Positions 50,411-59,974 of a stretch of DNA of 64,000 nucleotides are shown here, piece after piece. Source of the stretch: an uncultured Prevotellaceae bacterium (lineage in GTDB: Bacteria > Bacteroidota > Bacteroidia > Bacteroidales > Bacteroidaceae); assembly GCA_900316575.1 (NCBI GenBank), contig ONDJ01000001.1, forward strand, positions 186,001 through 250,000, given 5' to 3'. How positions within the stretch are numbered: position 1 is the stretch's first letter; every line of letters starts with the position of its first letter. Position numbers and translations under genes: made by a program. The notes under the pieces were generated by a model. The model had not been told where the DNA came from. It made no database searches and worked only from the letters and a program-made list of their open reading frames with translations.

Positions 50411-51982
50411 TCAGAACTCGGAGGTGAAATGGAAGCGGATGTGCTCAAAGTCTTGCTGAGCCATTTGGAGCACATAGCCTGAGTCGGCCAGGAATACATC
50501 GCGCCCTTCGGTGTCACGAGCCATGTACTGATACTTGCGACGTTTGAAGTTGGCGAGTTCTTGCTCGTCGTCACTGTCAATCCAACAAGCTTTGTAGAGC
50601 GAAACAGGTTCCCATCGACACTTTGCGCCATACTCGTGCTCCAGGCGATACTGGATTACTTCAAACTGCAACTGGCCCACGGTGCCTATGATTTTGCGCC
50701 CGTTGAATTGGTTGACAAACAGTTGTGCCACACCTTCGTCCATAAGTTGAGCAATGCCTTTTTCAAGTTGTTTAGACTTCATGGGATCGGCATTCTCTAT
50801 GTACTTGAACATTTCGGGCGAAAACGACGGCAAGCCTCGGAAGTGGAGCTGCTCGCCCTCGGTGAGCGTATCGCCAATTTTGAACTGCCCCCCGCTGTCG
50901 GGCAATCCCACAATATCACCTGCCCAGGCTTCGTCGATAGTCTCCTTGCGCTGAGCCATAAACTGTGTGGGCGAGGAGAAACGCAACGTCTTGCCGTGGC
51001 GCACGTGCAGATAAGGAGCACCTCTACGAAACTGGCCGGAGCACACTTTGCAGAAAGCGATACACGAACGGTGGTTGGGATCGATATTAGCTGTTATCTT
51101 GAAGATAAAACCCGTAAACTTAGCCTCGTCGGGCTCTACTTGTCGCTCTTCGGCTGTCACGGGACGCGGATAGGGAGCTATCTTCACAAAACAATCAAGC
51201 AACTCTTTCACACCAAAATTGTTGAGTGCTGAACCAAAGAACACGGGGGCTATGCGTGCTTCAAGATAGTCTTCCACCTGAAAATCGTCGTACACTCCGC
51301 TAACGAGTTCTAAATCTTCACGCAACTTCTGAGCATCTTGTTCACCCACGTTGGCTTCGAGCTCAGGCGAGTCTACATTGATAGAAACTTTCTCGGTGAC
51401 GCGCTGCTTATCGGGCTGGAAGAGGTCGAGGCTCTGCTCATATATGTTATATACACCCTTAAACCGCTGCCCCTGATTGATGGGCCAAGAGAGGGGACGC
51501 ACGCCGATCTGCAGTTCCTGCTCCAGTTCGTCAAGAAGGTCAAAGGGGTCGCGCCCTTCGCGGTCCATCTTGTTGACAAAAACAATGACGGGAGTCTTCC
51601 TCATGCGGCACACCGTCATAAGCTTTCGCGTCTGTGCCTCCACGCCCTTCGCTCCGTCCACCACGATAATGGCTGAATCTACAGCGGTAAGCGTGCGAAA
51701 CGTGTCTTCTGCGAAATCCTGGTGACCGGGAGTGTCGAGAATATTCACTTTATAGCCCTCGTAGTCGAACTCCATGACGCTCGTGGTGACCGAAATGCCA
51801 CGCTGCTTTTCAATGTCCATCCAGTCTGAAGTGGCTGTCTTGCGAATTTTGTTGCTCTTCACGGCTCCAGCCACTTGTATCTGACCGCCAAATAATAGGA
51901 GCTTTTCGGTGAGTGTGGTCTTTCCCGCATCGGGGTGAGAAATGATGGCGAAAGTCCGCCTACGTAGGATCTCTTTGTTCAT
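50411..51982 (-). CDS. prfC: Peptide chain release factor 3
   Basis: A 523-residue translational GTPase that recycles RF1 or RF2. The G domain shows [13 protein letters not shown], a DTPGHQDF switch motif and NKMD; the GNISV-type KQRGISV is present. ATG 51982 is chosen; a longer frame adds an unlikely N terminus. The next plus-strand gene is rubrerythrin's opposite-side neighbour beyond a 650-base gap. Confidence 0.95.
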   Translation of the reverse strand: MNKEILRRRTFAIISHPDAGKTTLTEKLLLFGGQIQVAGAVKSNKIRKTATSDWMDIEKQRGISVTTSVMEFDYEGYKVNILDTPGHQDFAEDTFRTLTAVDSAIIVVDGAKGVEAQTRKLMTVCRMRKTPVIVFVNKMDREGRDPFDLLDELEQELQIGVRPLSWPINQGQRFKGVYNIYEQSLDLFQPDKQRVTEKVSINVDSPELEANVGEQDAQKLREDLELVSGVYDDFQVEDYLEARIAPVFFGSALNNFGVKELLDCFVKIAPYPRPVTAEERQVEPDEAKFTGFIFKITANIDPNHRSCIAFCKVCSGQFRRGAPYLHVRHGKTLRFSSPTQFMAQRKETIDEAWAGDIVGLPDSGGQFKIGDTLTEGEQLHFRGLPSFSPEMFKYIENADPMKSKQLEKGIAQLMDEGVAQLFVNQFNGRKIIGTVGQLQFEVIQYRLEHEYGAKCRWEPVSLYKACWIDSDDEQELANFKRRKYQYMARDTEGRDVFLADSGYVLQMAQQDFEHIRFHFTSEF

Positions 51983-52013
51983 ATATATATAATACGGAGT
52001 GTCTTTTCGGGCG

Positions 52014-52021
52014 CGAAGATA
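52014..52021 (-). promoter_or_regulatory. Variant -7 element before prfC
   Basis: Minus strand TATCTTCG differs from TAnnTTTG at one base and lies 31 bases from the ATG at 51982. The same variant precedes the traX-like gene. Confidence 0.35.
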
Positions 52022-52088
52022 CGACATTCTGCTTACTTACGAGCGCTACGAAGCGATATCCCTGCAAATTAGGGTCAATCTTTTCACG

Positions 52089-52156
52089 GGCGGGATGCCC
52101 GATCCTCACACGTAACGCTTCCTGCCGCAGCGCCCTGGGAGCGCAGGCGTCCCGCC
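52089..52156. repeat. GC-rich inverted-repeat block
   Basis: GGCGGGA (52089-52095) pairs with TCCCGCC (52150-52156), and a GCGC/GCGC hairpin lies inside (near CAGCGCCCTGGGAGCGCAGG). It is far more GC-rich than its surroundings. It occupies the first part of the 650-base gap after prfC. Confidence 0.6.
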
Positions 52157-52274
52157 AGCTAATAGCGTTTTATAAGGGTGTCAAATCGCACGCACTAATG
52201 CACAAACCGCGGCTCTCATTGGATGGTTACACGCAAACAACCCTATCGTTGTGGAAACAATATTGGAGCCTTTC

Positions 52275-52343
52275 GCGTGAACACCGTACGAAAATTACGT
52301 GCGCATCGTACGAAAATTACGTGAACACCGTACGGTGCGCACG
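52275..52343. repeat. Interspersed direct and inverted repeats around CGTACG
   Basis: CGTACGAAAATTACGTG occurs at 52285-52301 and again at 52307-52323 (period 22). The flanks GCGTGAACACCGTACG and CGTACGGTGCGCACGC are inverted copies of each other (14 of 16 bases). No protein-coding frame here is convincing. Confidence 0.7.
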
Positions 52344-52582
52344 CAAAACATAGGCTGTTCCGTGCAAAGGCATAACGTTCTTTTTAGGGAAAGCCTCTGA
52401 GCGAACAACGACTCAGCTCCTTTCGAAAAACTTGACGAGCGCTGGCTAATTCTTTTTTTTGACACAAGGAATTCTTGCGCTTGAGCCATATAAGAAAAGG
52501 TCTAAGGGACGAATACGGCTTTCTTGACACTATTTGCCCTAAACGAGAAGAGCTTCCAGAGCACTCTCTGAACAAATTGAGA

Positions 52583-52629
52583 CAAAAAAAGCACCCTGCT
52601 TCTTTATTAAAATTAAAGAAACAAGGTGC
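52583..52629 (-). terminator. Terminator of the rubrerythrin gene
   Basis: On the minus strand, GCACC with an interrupted stem (TTGTTTCTTT pairing AAAGAAGCA) folds over to GGTGC and is followed by seven T. It begins 48 bases after the stop codon. Confidence 0.75.
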
Positions 52630-52676
52630 GTAGAAAAAAACGTTGTGTCCTTAAACGTGCACAAACAGGGTGTGTC

Positions 52677-53216
52677 TTAATAATTCTCTGCACGCAGCTC
52701 GAAATAGCTCTGTGGATGAGCGCACACGGGGCACTCCTCAGGAGCTTGCTTGCCAATTACAATGTGGCCACAATTGCTGCACTGCCACACACAGTCGCCC
52801 TCGCGCGAGAATACGCGCTTGCCTTCGATGTTGTCGAGCAAGCGACGATAGCGAGCTTCGTGTTCCTTCTCAATAGCGCCTACCATTTCAAAGCGTTCTG
52901 CAATCTCGTCAAAACCTTCTTCGCGGGCTACTTTAGCAAAACCGTCGTACATGTCGGTCCACTCATAGTTTTCGCCTGCAGCAGCATCGGCCAAGTTCAC
53001 CTCTGTGGCAGGTACAGCACCGCCATGGAGATACTTGAACCAGATCTTGGCGTGCTCTTTCTCGTTCTTGGCAGTCTCTTCAAAAATCTTGCTCATCTGT
53101 ACATAGCCGTCTTTCTTGGCACGCGAAGCGTAGTAAAGATACTTGGTGTGAGCTTGAGATTCGCCAGCGAATGCCGTCTGTAAATTCTGTTCGGTCTTTG
53201 ATCCTTTGAGTTCCAT
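52677..53216 (-). CDS. Rubrerythrin
   Basis: A 179-residue peroxide-scavenging protein from ATG 53216 ([20 protein letters not shown]). The diiron ferritin-like domain carries the ExxH pairs of the family ([31 protein letters not shown]), and the C-terminal rubredoxin-like domain has [12 protein letters not shown] and CPVCAHPQ. It protects against hydrogen peroxide in anaerobes. The start is chosen to exclude the promoter found upstream. Confidence 0.93.
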   Translation of the reverse strand: MELKGSKTEQNLQTAFAGESQAHTKYLYYASRAKKDGYVQMSKIFEETAKNEKEHAKIWFKYLHGGAVPATEVNLADAAAGENYEWTDMYDGFAKVAREEGFDEIAERFEMVGAIEKEHEARYRRLLDNIEGKRVFSREGDCVWQCSNCGHIVIGKQAPEECPVCAHPQSYFELRAENY

Positions 53217-53263
53217 TGTTGTTTGATTTGAGAGTTTGAATAAAAGATTTGAATTTGTCGGTG

Positions 53264-53271
53264 CAAAGATA
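53264..53271 (-). promoter_or_regulatory. -7 element before the rubrerythrin gene
   Basis: Minus strand TATCTTTG fits TAnnTTTG, 47 bases before ATG 53216. Confidence 0.55.
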
Positions 53272-53292
53272 GGCATTTCACGGTCTTTTACC

Positions 53293-53300
53293 TATTTTTG
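53293..53300 (+). promoter_or_regulatory. -7 element before pyrB
   Basis: TATTTTTG fits TAnnTTTG and lies 25 bases before ATG 53326. It is back to back with the rubrerythrin element, so the two genes diverge from a small region. Confidence 0.6.
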
Positions 53301-53325
53301 CAGCAAGTTTTTTCTACAAACATTT

Positions 53326-54255
53326 ATGGCAAACAGTTTCGTGTCTATCGGCGGACTTACACGCCAGGACATCCTCAAACTCATCAAGGCCGCAGCCGAG
53401 GCTGAAAGCCAGCCCAACCGCACCACCTTGGCAGGCCACATTGTGGCAACCCTATTCTACGAACCAAGCACACGCACCCGCCTCTCGTTTGAGACAGCAG
53501 CCAATCGCCTCGGAGCAAAGGTCATTGGATTTAGCGACCCCAAAGTGAGTAGCACCACCAAAGGGGAAACGCTCAACGACACCATCCGCATGGTGAGCAA
53601 CTATGCCGATGTCATCGTGATGCGCCACTATCTTGAAGGAGCTGCGCTCTACGCTGCAGAAATCAGCGATAAACCCGTTATCAACGCTGGCGATGGTGCC
53701 CACGAGCATCCCACACAAACCATGCTCGACCTCTACAGCATTCACAAGACACAAGGTGGACTTGACAATCTCGACATCTGCCTGGTAGGCGACCTCAAAT
53801 ACGGACGCACGGTGCACAGTCTCATTCAAGCCATGCGCCACTTCAGTCCACGCTTCCACTTTGTCGCGCCCAAAGAATTGGCCATGCCAGAGGAGTATAA
53901 ACAGCAACTCACCTCTTGGGGCATACCTTTCGTGGAACATACCGACCTAACGCCCGAAGTCATCAGCCAGTGCGACATTCTATATATGACACGTGTGCAA
54001 CGCGAACGCTTTCAAGACCTGGCTGAATACGAAAAAGTCAAAGATCTCTACGTGCTTCGTGCCGCAATGCTTGCAGGAGCCCGCGAGAATATGAAGATTC
54101 TCCATCCCCTTCCCCGCGTCAACGAAATAGCCTACGACGTTGACAACACACCCCATGCCTACTACTTTAAGCAAGCCGAAAACGGTCTCTATATGCGCGA
54201 AGCCATCATCTGCCACGTGCTTGGCATTGACCTAAAGAACGAAAAAGCCTCATGA
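53326..54255 (+). CDS. pyrB: Aspartate carbamoyltransferase catalytic subunit
   Basis: A 309-residue enzyme that makes carbamoyl-aspartate in pyrimidine synthesis. STRTRLSFE (carbamoyl phosphate site) and HPTQTMLDL (aspartate site region) are complete. ATG 53326 fits family length; a longer frame would include the promoter. It overlaps pyrI by four bases (ATGA). Confidence 0.95.
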   Translation: MANSFVSIGGLTRQDILKLIKAAAEAESQPNRTTLAGHIVATLFYEPSTRTRLSFETAANRLGAKVIGFSDPKVSSTTKGETLNDTIRMVSNYADVIVMRHYLEGAALYAAEISDKPVINAGDGAHEHPTQTMLDLYSIHKTQGGLDNLDICLVGDLKYGRTVHSLIQAMRHFSPRFHFVAPKELAMPEEYKQQLTSWGIPFVEHTDLTPEVISQCDILYMTRVQRERFQDLAEYEKVKDLYVLRAAMLAGARENMKILHPLPRVNEIAYDVDNTPHAYYFKQAENGLYMREAIICHVLGIDLKNEKAS

Positions 54256-54710
54256 ACAAGACATCCAATCAGGAACTGCTCGTCGCTGCCATCAAGGACG
54301 GCACTGTGATAGACCACATTCCTTCATCGCGCATCTTCGATGTTGTAAACCTGCTCGGACTGCAAGGCCTCGGCTCTGCCGTTGTAGTAGGCTGCAACCT
54401 CGAAAGCGGACAGATGGGCAAAAAGAGCATCATCAAAGTAGCCGACAAATTCTTCACCCCCGAAGAAGTGAACCGCCTGAGCGTAGTGGCCCCAGGAGCG
54501 ACACTGAGCATCATTCGCGACTACGACGTAGTTGAGAAACACCAAGTGCGAATGCCTGAAGAACTCAAAGGCATCGTCAAATGCGACAACCCCGTTTGCA
54601 TCACCAACAATGAGCCCATGCCCACACGCTTCCATCTCAGCGGTGCAAACAAAGTGCGTTGCTACTACTGCGACCACGAACAACAACTCGACAAAGTAAA
54701 AATCGTATAA
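54252..54710 (+). CDS. pyrI: Aspartate carbamoyltransferase regulatory subunit
   Basis: A 152-residue subunit that binds CTP/ATP and a structural zinc through four cysteines near the C terminus (CDNPVC and CYYC, in a C-x4-C-x-C-type arrangement). Its coupling to pyrB shows the enzyme is the heterododecameric E. coli-type complex. Confidence 0.95.
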   Translation: MNKTSNQELLVAAIKDGTVIDHIPSSRIFDVVNLLGLQGLGSAVVVGCNLESGQMGKKSIIKVADKFFTPEEVNRLSVVAPGATLSIIRDYDVVEKHQVRMPEELKGIVKCDNPVCITNNEPMPTRFHLSGANKVRCYYCDHEQQLDKVKIV

Positions 54711-54734
54711 TTCCTTATATAATACAAACATACC

Positions 54735-56015
54735 ATGAAACAAGACACAGAAATCTTCAAGCTCATCGAAGCTGAGCACCAACGCCAACTGCGCGGCATA
54801 GAACTCATTGCCAGCGAGAACTTCGTGAGCGACCAAGTGATGCAGGCCATGGGCTCTTGCCTCACCAACAAATACGCCGAGGGCTACCCTGGTCACCGCT
54901 ACTACGGCGGTTGCCAAGTGGTGGACCAAACCGAAACCATTGCCATCGAACGTATAAAACAACTTTTCGGAGCCGAATACGCCAACGTGCAACCCCATAG
55001 CGGAGCACAAGCCAATGCCGCAGTGTTCCTCGCCTGTCTCAAACCTGGCGACACTTTCATGGGACTCAACCTTGACCACGGCGGCCACCTCAGTCACGGT
55101 TCAGCCGTAAACACAAGTGGTATCCTCTATAAGCCCGTGGGTTACAACCTCAATCGCGAGACAGGTCGTGTAGATTACGACGAGATGGAACGCCTCGCCC
55201 TTGAACACAAACCGAAGCTCATCATAGGCGGCGGCTCAGCATATAGCCGCGAATGGGATTATGCCCGTATGCGCAAAATAGCCGATCAAGTAGGAGCCAT
55301 CTTCATGGTTGACATGGCTCACCCAGCCGGACTGATCGCTGCAGGTCTGCTTGACAATCCTGTGAAATATGCCCACATCGTCACCTCCACCACCCACAAG
55401 ACCCTCCGAGGACCGCGCGGTGGTATCATCCTCATGGGAAAAGACTTCGAAAACCCTTGGGGAAAGACCACCAAGAAAGGTGTTGTGCGCATGATGAGTA
55501 GCCTCATAGATAGTGCCGTTTTCCCAGGTCAGCAGGGCGGTCCGCTTGAACACGTCATTGCAGCCAAAGCCGTAGCCTTTGGCGAATGTTTGCAACCTGA
55601 ATGGAAAGATTACGCTATGCAAGTGAAGAAAAATGCAGCCCGCTTGGCCGACCAACTTGTACAGCGCGGCTTTGCCATCGTCAGTGGAGGCACAGACAAC
55701 CACTCCATGCTCGTTGACCTACGCCCCAAATATCCAGAACTCACGGGTAAGGTTGCCGAAAACGCCCTCGTTGCAGCCGACATCACCGTAAATAAGAACA
55801 TGGTACCCTTCGACACACGTTCTGCCTTCCAAACCAGTGGGATCCGCCTCGGCACTCCAGCCATCACCACACGCGGAGCCAAGGAAGACCTCATGGACAC
55901 TATCGCCGAACTCATTGAGCGCGTGCTCAACGCCCCCGAAGACGAAACAGTCATTGCAAAAGTCCGCAAAGAAGTAAACGAAATCATGGCAGGCTACCCC
56001 CTCTTCGCGTGGTAA
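54735..56015 (+). CDS. glyA: Serine hydroxymethyltransferase
   Basis: A 426-residue PLP enzyme converting serine to glycine with tetrahydrofolate. [13 protein letters not shown] carries the PLP lysine; [11 protein letters not shown] and [23 protein letters not shown] are conserved. It follows pyrI by 24 bases with no terminator seen between, so it may be co-transcribed with pyrBI. A strong hairpin ends it. Confidence 0.95.
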   Translation: MKQDTEIFKLIEAEHQRQLRGIELIASENFVSDQVMQAMGSCLTNKYAEGYPGHRYYGGCQVVDQTETIAIERIKQLFGAEYANVQPHSGAQANAAVFLACLKPGDTFMGLNLDHGGHLSHGSAVNTSGILYKPVGYNLNRETGRVDYDEMERLALEHKPKLIIGGGSAYSREWDYARMRKIADQVGAIFMVDMAHPAGLIAAGLLDNPVKYAHIVTSTTHKTLRGPRGGIILMGKDFENPWGKTTKKGVVRMMSSLIDSAVFPGQQGGPLEHVIAAKAVAFGECLQPEWKDYAMQVKKNAARLADQLVQRGFAIVSGGTDNHSMLVDLRPKYPELTGKVAENALVAADITVNKNMVPFDTRSAFQTSGIRLGTPAITTRGAKEDLMDTIAELIERVLNAPEDETVIAKVRKEVNEIMAGYPLFAW

Positions 56016-56070
56016 AGCTCAAAAACAAGAACTATTGCATATAAGCCTAAGATTGGGCTTAAAATACCTA

Positions 56071-56108
56071 CCGTTGACTAAAATCTCATCTAGTCAACGG
56101 CTTTTTTT
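56071..56108 (+). terminator. Terminator of glyA
   Basis: CCGTTGACTA (56071-56080) and TAGTCAACGG (56091-56100) form a 10-bp perfect stem, followed by C and seven T. Confidence 0.9.
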
Positions 56109-56152
56109 GCTATAAAAATACATTACTTGATTGTATTGTGAATCTCTTTTCC

Positions 56153-56160
56153 TACATTTG
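56153..56160 (+). promoter_or_regulatory. -7 element at the head of a gene-free stretch
   Basis: TACATTTG fits TAnnTTTG. ATTG (56130-56133) lies 19 bases upstream as a one-mismatch TTTG. No reading frame follows; the stretch behind it is rich in pairing segments. Confidence 0.55.
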
Positions 56161-56165
56161 CACTT

Positions 56166-56457
56166 GAAAGTCTTGTTCAGTTTATTAAGACTGGCAGACT
56201 TTAACATATTGAAAAGGACGTAAACTTACGTTTTCTTCCGTCATCAAACTTCGCAAATTTGTTAGCTTTGGAAGAAACGCAACGTTACGTCTACGCCTAA
56301 TAGTAAGCGCAAAGCGCATACTTCTTGATGCCTACTTTTGTCATCATGCAAGTGTTGGTATAGGCGTGGGCCGTGCGTTGCTTATCCCAAAGCAAGGCAA
56401 TGCGAAGGCCAGATGACAGGATAAGCAGCAAGTTTTGACACCCACGTCTTTTTCTTT
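56166..56457 (+). ncRNA. Candidate structured small RNA
   Basis: About 290 bases after the promoter with no credible frame. Helices read by eye: AGTCTT (56169) with AAGACT (56187), or alternatively AAAGTC (56167) with GACTTT (56197); CTACGCCTA (56291) with TAGGCGTGG (56361); GTA-GCGC with GCGC-TAC (56303-56321); TGATG with CATCA (56326/56342); GCTTATCC (56380) with GGATAAGC (56419); and CGTGGG (56365) with CCCACG (56441) just before TCTTTTTCTTT. I did not find motifs of tmRNA, RNase P, SRP or 6S. This is inference. Confidence 0.4.
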
Positions 56458-56575
56458 GTGTCAAAACAAAGCTCAATCAACAAAATATGCCAGCTAATGG
56501 GTGTGTGGCTGCAACTAAAACATCTTTCATATCATGAAAAAAGCACTATTAGTAGATTGCTATGCTGTTGGCCAC

Positions 56576-56608
56576 GAAAATGGCGGGGCATCGAGCCCCA
56601 CCATTTTC
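56576..56608 (+). other. Strong hairpin without T-run
   Basis: GAAAATGG/CCATTTTC flanks GGGGC/GCCCC with one internal mismatch, loop ATCGA. It lies in the part of the gap beyond the candidate RNA and inside a 38-codon frame (56534-56650); neither side has a T-run. Confidence 0.55.
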
Positions 56609-56725
56609 ACCAAAGAAAAGGACTCAGGCACATGCTGTCTGTTGTCTTAAAAATCAAATCCGCCGGTCTGATTTTGGGGAGTACTATAATCACCTCATCT
56701 TTGTTGTTTCAAGAGAGGAGTGTCG

Positions 56726-57289
56726 CTAACTATTTTTACCCTCTACTTCTGAAATGAAACATGCTACGAGACCATACGAAATACTTGGGCGTATCCATAT
56801 TTCTACGAGCAAATAGTCGGTATATTCGTTGATTGGTTCAAGATAGATGTCGTAATTGTAGCAGGCAGCAATCAACAAATCAATAATACAGATTAACCAC
56901 AAATTGGCTTTAGTATAACTCTTCCATTCCTTGCGAGCATAGAAAAAGGTGAGCACGCAAAGCATCAGCACCGACAGCATGAGACAAACTAAATGGATCA
57001 AGAAATTATCCAAAGGAGGCGGGAAAAGAATGTCGCGAAGCAACACAGTCATCCCCAGCAAAATGGAACACCAATAGTTAAACTGACGAGTGGTGATGCG
57101 GTAGTTAAAGAAATACATGCAAATCATCGCCAAGCAGGCAATGTAGAATATATTAAGCACCATTTCTGGCCAAGCTTCTGCCAGACCGAAATGAAAAACG
57201 GCATAAAGCATAACACCTACAGAAGCCATGGCAGCTACGGCTGTGATGCCTACATCAAATATTTTGATTTTGTCTTTATATCGAATCAT
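56726..57289 (-). CDS. Hypothetical multi-spanning membrane protein
   Basis: A 187-residue protein with about five hydrophobic segments (VGVMLYAVFHFGLA, MVLNIFYIACLAMICMYFF, CSILLGMTVLLRD, LVCLMLSVLMLCVLTFFYA, LICIIDLLIAACYNY). No family recognised. It lies 54 bases after the BamA/TamA-like gene on the same strand and may be its operon partner. Confidence 0.65.
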   Translation of the reverse strand: MIRYKDKIKIFDVGITAVAAMASVGVMLYAVFHFGLAEAWPEMVLNIFYIACLAMICMYFFNYRITTRQFNYWCSILLGMTVLLRDILFPPPLDNFLIHLVCLMLSVLMLCVLTFFYARKEWKSYTKANLWLICIIDLLIAACYNYDIYLEPINEYTDYLLVEIWIRPSISYGLVACFISEVEGKNS

Positions 57290-57343
57290 AATTGTTAGGA
57301 TATTCAGAGGTGAACAATAAGCCTTGTTGCCATGTATAGAGGG
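57290..57343 (-). other. Short gap with no feature seen
   Basis: The 54 bases between the BamA/TamA-like gene and the next membrane protein gene hold no convincing promoter or hairpin, in keeping with a shared transcript. Confidence 0.4.
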
Positions 57344-59974
57344 TTAGAACGGATAGCCAATGGCAAAGTGCAGGGCTACGGCGTCTTTGAACTTAGGTAG
57401 GTTGAAATAGCCGCTCTTGCCCGTTTCGTAAGGTGCATGGAGTGCTAAGCCAAGATCTAATCGCAGGATGAGGAAGTCTAAGTCATAGCGCAGTCCGGCT
57501 CCGGTGCTAAGCGCTATATGGCGCAGATTGCTGAAGCTAAACTCGGCATCGGGACGCAAATCGTCCTTGCGTGCCAGCCACACGTTTCCTGCATCAAGGA
57601 ATACGGCTCCGTGGAGTGAACCAAAAAGATGTGCGCGAAGTTCCACGTTGGCTTCAAGTTTGATGTCGCCCGTTTGGTCCACATAGCTATAGCGTGTGTC
57701 TGCACTGCGGAAACGCCCGGGTCCGATGCTTCGCACAGTAAATCCGCGAACACTGTTGGCACCTCCCACATAGAACTGCTCGGAATAGGGAGCACGAAGC
57801 ATGTTGCCATAGCTAAATATGGCACCGGCATACAATCGTGTGACGAGTTGCAAGTCACTGCTAAAACGCTGCGTTCGGCTGATTTCGCCCGTGAGTTTCA
57901 CGAACTGTGCAAAGGGGTTGCCAAACAGCTGCTTGTCGCGCTCGCTGAACGGCTTGCCAAAAATGCTATATATGCCTGAAAGCATATTGCCAGCTTCTTT
58001 CACACTGAGCTGAAGAAAGATGGGGTTGCGGTGACGTCGCGATGCATTGTAGGTAAACGTATAGCCAATGGAGGGAATGAAGTAGTCGCGCATTGAGACG
58101 TCTAAGACTGGATTTTCGGCTAAGATTTCATTAAACTCCTGAGTGCTGCTCAGGCGTTTGGTAAAGTCGAGTCGTATATCTACATTGTTTGCAACGGTGC
58201 GGTTCTTTCTCCAATTGTAATTGGCCGCAAGGCTATAGGTAAGCATTTGATAGAAACCAGAGCGATTGCGCCAGTCGGCTTCAAGCGCAAAGGTTGTTGA
58301 AGCGGGAAACTGTAGTTTGCGCCGACTGATAAAGGGGAACACAAAGCGTGGGAACTCAAAGCTCAAACTGGTACCAAAGTCATAAGAATTGAGCAAGCTG
58401 TTACTCTTCTGCCCTCCTGTGCCAAGTTGCCATTCGTAAGATCCGAAGATTTTGAACGCCACGGTCTCGCCACCTCGGAAGGCATTGCGCTTTGAGAGGG
58501 TGTAAGTCAAGGCCGGACCCAGTTGAGAATTGCTCTTGAGGGTGGCATCGAGTTCAAGACTGCTGTCATAAGGCTTTTCAAGCACTGCACTCACGAATAT
58601 ATCAAGTGTGTCGCACCCTAAGGTGGTGTCTTTGGGCAAGAACTGCACATCGATCTGGCTGAATATGCCCATTTCGTTGAGTTTAGTGAGTGAATATTTC
58701 TCGCGCATCAGGCTATAGCGGTCGCCTTGTGAGAACAAGAGGGCATCACGCCACAGATACGGACGCAGGGGCATACGGGTGCTGTCGCCGTTCCATCTGA
58801 AGGTAGTGGGGGTGAAACGCCTGCGGCGCATATTCCTGCGCGACTGATTGGCCGGCTGACGCCCCTGCACTGAGGCAGAAGGTTGGGATGCTTCAGCCGT
58901 TTGCCTGCGACGTCCCGTAAAAGTACGCTGATTGTTGAGCGGTGCACCCTGGGCTGTGCGTATGTCAATGTGGGTATGTCCGATGTACCAAGGATGAGTG
59001 GCCTCGGGGGGCATATTGTCGGCTTGCTTCACTTGGAGCTGAACATACTGACTGCGTTGAAAGGTGTCGGCAAGATAGGTGACGTATTGGGGTGAATAAT
59101 AGTAGTAACCTCTGTTGCGAAGGAACTCGCTGATACGTGTCCGCTCGTTGGAAAGAGCTAGCGCGCTAAAGCCATCGCCCGACTTGATGAGTTGGCGGTT
59201 ACGGGTGACGCGAAGCATACTGTCAACCTCGGGCGTGAAGTTGAGATACGCTATACTGTCGAAGCGATAGAGCGGACCTGTACGCACACGATAGGACACT
59301 TTGGCTTTGCGCGGATTGCGCAATGTATGGATGCGATAGTCGGCATAGCCTTGGAAATAGCCATAGTTATGGAGCGTGTTGGTAGCTACTTTGGCACGTG
59401 TCTCGGGAGCTACGCTCGAAACGAGTACGGGCTGCGTGGAGAATGTACGGAAAACCCATTTGCCCAATACGCTGCTATCGTTAACAAAACCGTTGTAAAT
59501 CCAAAGGCCGATGTTGAGCGGACTGCGTAGCGAAGAACTCCCCATCAGAGAGCCATTGGGGGGATATGCCAATACGGCATCAATTTCCTCCTGAGCCACG
59601 GCAAAATCGGCCTTTTCTTGAGCAACGCGCTGGCGATAGGCCCGCCGCTGTTCCTTGGTGAGGCTGTCGCGACTGAAGGCATTCGACCAGTCGAGCGTTC
59701 GACCCTCTAAGGCAGCATCTACTGCTCTAACGGCATTGGCTACACTGGTGATTACACCAGAGGCATCGACTCTTGCTATGCGCGAAGAGTCAGCTGAGTA
59801 GTCTTCGTTATAGCATATTTCGCGTATGCCGGTATAGAGTTGTTCTCCTTCAGGTAGATGGGACGTTGTAGAACATCCCGCTAACAACAAGCCAAAGAGC
59901 ACAACAAAAGCACCGTTACAAAAGAATCGTCGTAGGCTATTCCTTATTATATATATATATGGTATGCGAAGCAT
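57344..59974 (-). CDS. BamA/TamA-family outer membrane lipoprotein
   Basis: An 876-residue protein from ATG 59974. A lipobox is visible (FGLLLAGCS), then SHLPEGEQLYTGIREI, POTRA-like regions (TNTLHNYGYFQGYAD, FLRNRGYYYYS) and a C-terminal Omp85 barrel (GGANSVRGFTVRSIGPGRF, VFLDAGNVW, ALHFAIGYPF). Lipidation of an Omp85 protein is a Bacteroidetes trait. It overlaps the end of the upstream TamB-like gene by 38 bases, supporting a TamA-TamB pair. Confidence 0.87.
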   Translation of the reverse strand: MLRIPYIYIIRNSLRRFFCNGAFVVLFGLLLAGCSTTSHLPEGEQLYTGIREICYNEDYSADSSRIARVDASGVITSVANAVRAVDAALEGRTLDWSNAFSRDSLTKEQRRAYRQRVAQEKADFAVAQEEIDAVLAYPPNGSLMGSSSLRSPLNIGLWIYNGFVNDSSVLGKWVFRTFSTQPVLVSSVAPETRAKVATNTLHNYGYFQGYADYRIHTLRNPRKAKVSYRVRTGPLYRFDSIAYLNFTPEVDSMLRVTRNRQLIKSGDGFSALALSNERTRISEFLRNRGYYYYSPQYVTYLADTFQRSQYVQLQVKQADNMPPEATHPWYIGHTHIDIRTAQGAPLNNQRTFTGRRRQTAEASQPSASVQGRQPANQSRRNMRRRRFTPTTFRWNGDSTRMPLRPYLWRDALLFSQGDRYSLMREKYSLTKLNEMGIFSQIDVQFLPKDTTLGCDTLDIFVSAVLEKPYDSSLELDATLKSNSQLGPALTYTLSKRNAFRGGETVAFKIFGSYEWQLGTGGQKSNSLLNSYDFGTSLSFEFPRFVFPFISRRKLQFPASTTFALEADWRNRSGFYQMLTYSLAANYNWRKNRTVANNVDIRLDFTKRLSSTQEFNEILAENPVLDVSMRDYFIPSIGYTFTYNASRRHRNPIFLQLSVKEAGNMLSGIYSIFGKPFSERDKQLFGNPFAQFVKLTGEISRTQRFSSDLQLVTRLYAGAIFSYGNMLRAPYSEQFYVGGANSVRGFTVRSIGPGRFRSADTRYSYVDQTGDIKLEANVELRAHLFGSLHGAVFLDAGNVWLARKDDLRPDAEFSFSNLRHIALSTGAGLRYDLDFLILRLDLGLALHAPYETGKSGYFNLPKFKDAVALHFAIGYPF

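Noticed and set aside
52295-52575. Two overlapping ~63-codon minus-strand frames in the prfC-rubrerythrin gap
   Set aside because: They overlap each other in different frames, one starts at TTG, and both run through the CGTACG repeats or have biased cysteine/arginine composition.
56458-56757. A 99-codon plus-strand frame at the end of the glyA gap
   Set aside because: It begins at GTG inside an inverted repeat, overlaps the membrane protein gene end, and shows no family features.
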